This document shows positions 6,773 through 8,777 of a stretch of 8,777 nt of DNA, one piece after another. The notes under the pieces are model-generated. The model was given only the letters and a program-made list of their open reading frames with translations, was not told where the DNA came from and did not search any database. The translations under genes and the position numbers were made by a program. Position 1 is the first letter of the stretch, and every line of letters begins with the position of its first letter. Source of the DNA: Fidelibacterota bacterium (GTDB taxonomy: Bacteria > Fidelibacterota > UBA8477); assembly GCA_021734045.1 (NCBI GenBank), contig JAIPJR010000092.1, positions 1-8,777 on the forward strand, in the 5' to 3' direction.

Positions 6773-6814
6773 GGTTTTAGATCAACCATTCTTGAAACTG
6801 GTTGAGCTAAAACC
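6773..6814. repeat. Strong stem-loop GGTTTTAG-A-TCAACC / GGTTGA-G-CTAAAACC
   Basis: Fourteen paired bases are interrupted by a single A-G mismatch, closing a 12-nt loop (6788-6799). There is no T-run on either side. It sits between a GC-rich palindrome and the 24-nt repeat and is probably another REP-like unit. Confidence 0.6.
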
Positions 6815-6819
6815 GGACA

Positions 6820-6843
6820 GCTCGGCGAGCGGTCCCTACCAAT
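6820..6843 (-). repeat. 24-nt repeat, right copy (inverted partner at 1963-1986)
   Basis: This is the exact reverse complement of 1963-1986. As in the left copy, the CGAGCGG/CCGCTCG core is self-complementary. The two copies point towards each other across the propeller-amidase operon and the small membrane protein gene. Confidence 0.75.
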
Positions 6844-6870
6844 AACCAATTGTCAGTTATTCAAGATCAA

Positions 6871-6914
6871 ATGACGAGATTTCTCCATTTCGCTCCGCTA
6901 CGGTCGAAATGACA
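6871..6914 (-). repeat. Inverted, diverged copy of the TGTCAT-CGACCG repeat
   Basis: Read on the minus strand this is TGTCATTTCGACCGTAGCGG, then AGCGAAATGGAGAAATCTCG and TCAT. It matches the 2398-2462 element in its opening TGTCAT..CGACCG block and in the GAG(A)..ATCTCG block, but it is shorter and lacks the second half. Confidence 0.5.
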
Positions 6915-6989
6915 GGTGTGAATTCTCACTGTTGGATGTCTAAAATCCATTTTTTTCTTGCTGTACACCTTTTATACACCTATCTTGTG

Positions 6990-7014
6990 GCCGTTCTTGA
7001 AAGACGGCTTTTTT
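6990..7014 (+). terminator. Terminator-like hairpin without an adjacent gene
   Basis: GCCGT and ACGGC pair across a 9-nt loop (6990-7008) and are followed directly by six T residues. The nearest upstream plus-strand gene ends 335 bases earlier. It may end read-through from 6289-6654 or an unannotated small RNA. The stem is short, so the call is moderate. Confidence 0.45.
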
Positions 7015-7103
7015 ACAATGGTTTTAGATTTGGATTCGATTTGAGTTGTCAGTGATTTTCCGGTTACCCTTCGACCCTGCTACGCTCAGCTTCGCCCGGG
7101 CAG

Positions 7104-7145
7104 GCCCCGTGAAATTCAGCTAAAAGTTGAGCATTTCACAGGGGC
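7104..7145. repeat. Long imperfect hairpin within a repeat tract upstream of lexA
   Basis: GCCCC-GTGAAAT-TCAGCT (7104-7121) pairs with AGTTGA-GC-ATTTCAC-A-GGGGC (7125-7145) across an AAA loop: 18 pairs including one G-U, with small bulges. Flanks on both sides (CAGCTTCGCCCGGGCAGG on the left, CAGGCAAGGCTCAGG on the right) are loosely related as inverted copies, so the original palindrome was longer. Probably a MITE- or REP-like unit. Confidence 0.55.
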
Positions 7146-7361
7146 AGGCAAGGCTCAGGAAGACGCATGGGAAAACTTCGAAAAAGCGCAATCGCCAAAA
7201 GCATTAACCACAGGTTTCACTCCGCCTCCCGGCCCTTGAATTGTTGTTTTCCATAACCAAAAGAAACAATGACCCATCAGCCCAACCTGGGCGGGGAGCG
7301 GAGCGAGGCCTGGACAGATACGCAACCATTATTGTTTTTTAAAATGAGGTAAGAAAGAATC

Positions 7362-7967
7362 ATGTTAACCCAAAAACAACGCGCACTCTACGATTACCTC
7401 CGCCACTATATCGAAGCGCACGAATACGCGCCTACCATTACCGAATTACGGGACCATTTTGGTCTGGCCTCCAATTTTGCCATCCAGAAGCGGCTGAAGG
7501 CGCTGGAACAGAAGGGCTATATCACCTTCGACCGTTCCAATACAGCCCGCAATATCCGGCTCACCGGTGTGAGTGGCGAATCGGTAACGCTCTCCGTGGT
7601 GGGAACGGTTACGGCCGGTGTTCCCATCGAGGCCGTGGAGATACCCGAACCGGTGGAAGTGCCTCGGCATTTATTGCGGGGCGCGGACAATTTCGCGCTG
7701 CGGGTGAAGGGCGATTCCATGCTGGACGCCAACATCGAAGATGGTGACATCATTATTGTCAAATCCCAGCCCAAAGCCAACCACGGCCAAATTGTGGTGG
7801 CCACGATTAACGGTGAAGCCACGGTGAAAAAACTCGACATCGGTGGCCCGCAAATCTACCTCCAGCCCTGCAACCTGGCTAAACAGTATGAGCCGATTCC
7901 CATTCACCCGGACGATGATTTTGAGATTAAAGGGATTGTGGTGGGGCTGCTACGCCAATACGGGTGA
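7362..7967 (+). CDS. lexA: LexA repressor (SOS regulator, S24 autopeptidase)
   Basis: The protein has 201 residues, close to the 202 of E. coli LexA. Residues 1-67 are the winged helix-turn-helix DNA-binding domain (MLTQKQRALYDYLRHYI, APTITELRDHFGL, ALEQKGYI). The self-cleavage site is A85-G86 in VTAGVP. The peptidase dyad is S119 in GDSM and K156 in ATVKKL, so all residues for RecA-stimulated cleavage are present. The C terminus (EIKGIVVGLLRQYG) is complete. The ATG at 7362 is preceded by GAGG at 7346-7349, a rather long 12-base spacing, with a purine-rich AAGAAAGA between. It represses SOS genes until DNA damage activates RecA. The gene lies 234 bases upstream of, and in the same direction as, a Y-family polymerase-like gene, a typical SOS pairing. 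No known-type LexA box is evident in its own leader. Confidence 0.96.
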   Translation: MLTQKQRALYDYLRHYIEAHEYAPTITELRDHFGLASNFAIQKRLKALEQKGYITFDRSNTARNIRLTGVSGESVTLSVVGTVTAGVPIEAVEIPEPVEVPRHLLRGADNFALRVKGDSMLDANIEDGDIIIVKSQPKANHGQIVVATINGEATVKKLDIGGPQIYLQPCNLAKQYEPIPIHPDDDFEIKGIVVGLLRQYG

Positions 7968-8044
7968 AGGTCAGGGACACCGTCTTTGAGTACACCGGGC
8001 CGGCGGCCGCTGGTGGCCGGTACCTGGATGGCCTGAGCACACCG

Positions 8045-8061
8045 GTTCATGCTCTATGAAC
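8045..8061. promoter_or_regulatory. Palindrome GTTCAT-N5-ATGAAC, candidate operator
   Basis: Two perfect 6-base arms (8045-8050 and 8056-8061) lie 141 bases before the ATG of the Y-family gene and 78 bases after lexA. Dyads built on GTTC/GAAC half-sites are typical of LexA operators, although spacing differs between phyla and this exact form is not one I know. No second copy was found upstream of lexA, so a LexA role is only suggested. Confidence 0.35.
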
Positions 8062-8201
8062 TGAGAGATATTCTGCATCATCTTACTGCATGTTGAGTTG
8101 GTTGAAGACAGTACAACGGAGGATGCGGAATACAGCTCTCGCTGTTTTTGGTGTCATTCTGAGTTTTTCTCTCTTTGCACTTCCGGAGAAAGCATCCAAC
8201 C

Positions 8202-8777
8202 ATGCAACGCCAACGTCATGTGACCCATCTGGACATCCCGGCTTTTCCGGCCGCAGTGGAGCAGGCCAAACACCCAGCCTATCGCAATCGCCCGGTCATT
8301 GTTTCCTCTGCTTCCAGCACCCGCTCTGTAGTACTGGCGGCTTCCCCCGAAGCCCGGCGGGAAGGTGTTTTCAAGGGCATGCTGCTGAAACAGGCCTTAA
8401 AACAGGCCACTGGTGCCATTGTGGTGGAACCCAATCCGGAACTCTACCACCGCGCCACCCAATACATTTTGCAACGACTGGAGCGGTTTTCACCCTATGT
8501 GGAGCCTGTCCGATACGGGCAGATTGCGGTGGATCTCACCGGCACCACACGCCTGTTCGGACGCATTAAAGACACGGCATACAACATTTACAAGGATTTG
8601 CAGTCCAGTTGTGGATTGGCGCCCAGTATCGGCATTGCGGTGAACAAACTGGTGTCGGGTATTGCGGCGCGCTATATCCAATCGTACGCAGAGCTTTTCG
8701 ATGTGCTGCCCGGGAGCGAGAGCCAGTTTCTGGAGCCACTGGACGTGAAATATTTACCCGGGATCGGCGGCGCCAAA
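8202..8777 (+). CDS. Y-family DNA polymerase-like protein lacking the catalytic Asp-Glu (ImuB/DinB-like; 3' end outside window)
   Basis: The frame runs from the ATG at 8202 to the window edge, 192 codons; an in-frame TGA at 8160-8162 bounds it upstream. GGAG at 8185-8188 is 13 bases from the ATG; a TTG at 8175 is the only other candidate start. The fold is clear: HLDIPAFPAAVE (residues 9-20), RPVIV and ARREGVFKGMLLKQA (fingers), FSPYVEP, then VDLTGTTRLFG (110-120), SIGIAVNKLVSGIAA, and the beginning of a helix-hairpin-helix, YLPGIGGAK (184-192). Working DinB enzymes have D-x-D near the start and a SIDE motif before the second palm strand. Here the first Asp is kept (D11), the next is P13, and the SIDE position reads RYGQ with G106-Q107. 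It is therefore probably not a polymerase but an ImuB-like accessory factor, or a decaying DinB. No imuA lies between it and lexA. Confidence 0.85.
   Translation, partial: MQRQRHVTHLDIPAFPAAVEQAKHPAYRNRPVIVSSASSTRSVVLAASPEARREGVFKGMLLKQALKQATGAIVVEPNPELYHRATQYILQRLERFSPYVEPVRYGQIAVDLTGTTRLFGRIKDTAYNIYKDLQSSCGLAPSIGIAVNKLVSGIAARYIQSYAELFDVLPGSESQFLEPLDVKYLPGIGGAK

Larger units (their letters stand above)
6655..7361. other. Gene-free intergenic region with repeats and hairpins
   Basis: No credible gene is present. The region holds an ACCCC-GGA-GGGGT hairpin and a CCCCGGGCT/AGCCCGGGG palindrome (6704-6749), a GGTTTTAG...CTAAAACC stem-loop (6773-6814), the inverted partner of the 24-nt repeat (6820-6843), an inverted TGTCATTTCGACCG-type repeat (6871-6914), a hairpin with a T-run (6990-7014), and a long hairpin (7104-7145) within a repeat-like tract that runs to about 7312. 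The last 50 bases serve as lexA leader. Confidence 0.7.

Noticed and set aside
1963-6843. Composite transposon bounded by the 24-nt inverted repeats
   Set aside because: There is no transposase, no target-site duplication is visible, and the 24-mer is itself hairpin-forming like a dispersed REP unit.
7996-8030. GC-rich CCGGC...GCCGG hairpin after lexA as a terminator
   Set aside because: The stem is only about 5 bp with alternative pairings and no T-run follows, so termination is not supported.

Overview
The window comes from a Gram-negative bacterium, most likely of the FCB superphylum or a neighbouring candidate phylum (Marinimicrobia, Calditrichota, Ignavibacteria, KSB1-like). The main reason is the secreted amidase: it ends in a YPNYPNPFN-type C-terminal sorting domain of the type IX secretion/FlgD-like kind, a hallmark of these lineages. 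The phylum is inferred; there is no rRNA or other marker gene. Base composition looks moderate.

Layout. (1) 1-1809, minus strand: most of a large exported protein with an N-terminal LPP20/FlgT-N-like domain and a C-terminal NTF2/SnoaL-like domain; its 3' end lies outside the window. (2) 1810-2540: about 730 bases without a credible gene, holding a patchwork of intergenic repeats, including a 156-bp element with 9-bp terminal inverted repeats and four short-loop palindromes. (3) 2541-6165, minus strand: a compact two-gene transcription unit with an extended -10 promoter (6157-6165), a PD40 beta-propeller protein, a secreted multidomain N-acetylmuramoyl-L-alanine amidase, and an intrinsic terminator (2541-2578). 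The amidase reading frame is broken by a one-base shift inside its sorting domain; the missing 36 residues are intact in the next frame. (4) 6289-6654, plus strand: a small two-helix membrane protein of unknown function. (5) 6655-7361: about 700 bases of repeats and hairpins, some of them inverted copies of repeats in region 2. (6) 7362-8777, plus strand: lexA, followed after 234 bases by a truncated Y-family DNA polymerase-like gene.

How the genes fit together. The propeller protein and the amidase are co-transcribed and both carry signal peptides, so they probably act in the periplasm or at the cell surface on peptidoglycan or another polymer. LexA and the Y-family protein form an SOS/translesion module. 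The Y-family protein appears to have lost the catalytic Asp-Glu pair, which suggests an ImuB-like accessory role rather than a working Pol IV. No CRISPR array, tRNA, rRNA, transposase or phage gene was seen. The most interesting points are the catalytically degenerate Y-family protein beside lexA, the frameshifted sorting domain, and the nested-palindrome element at 2079-2234.
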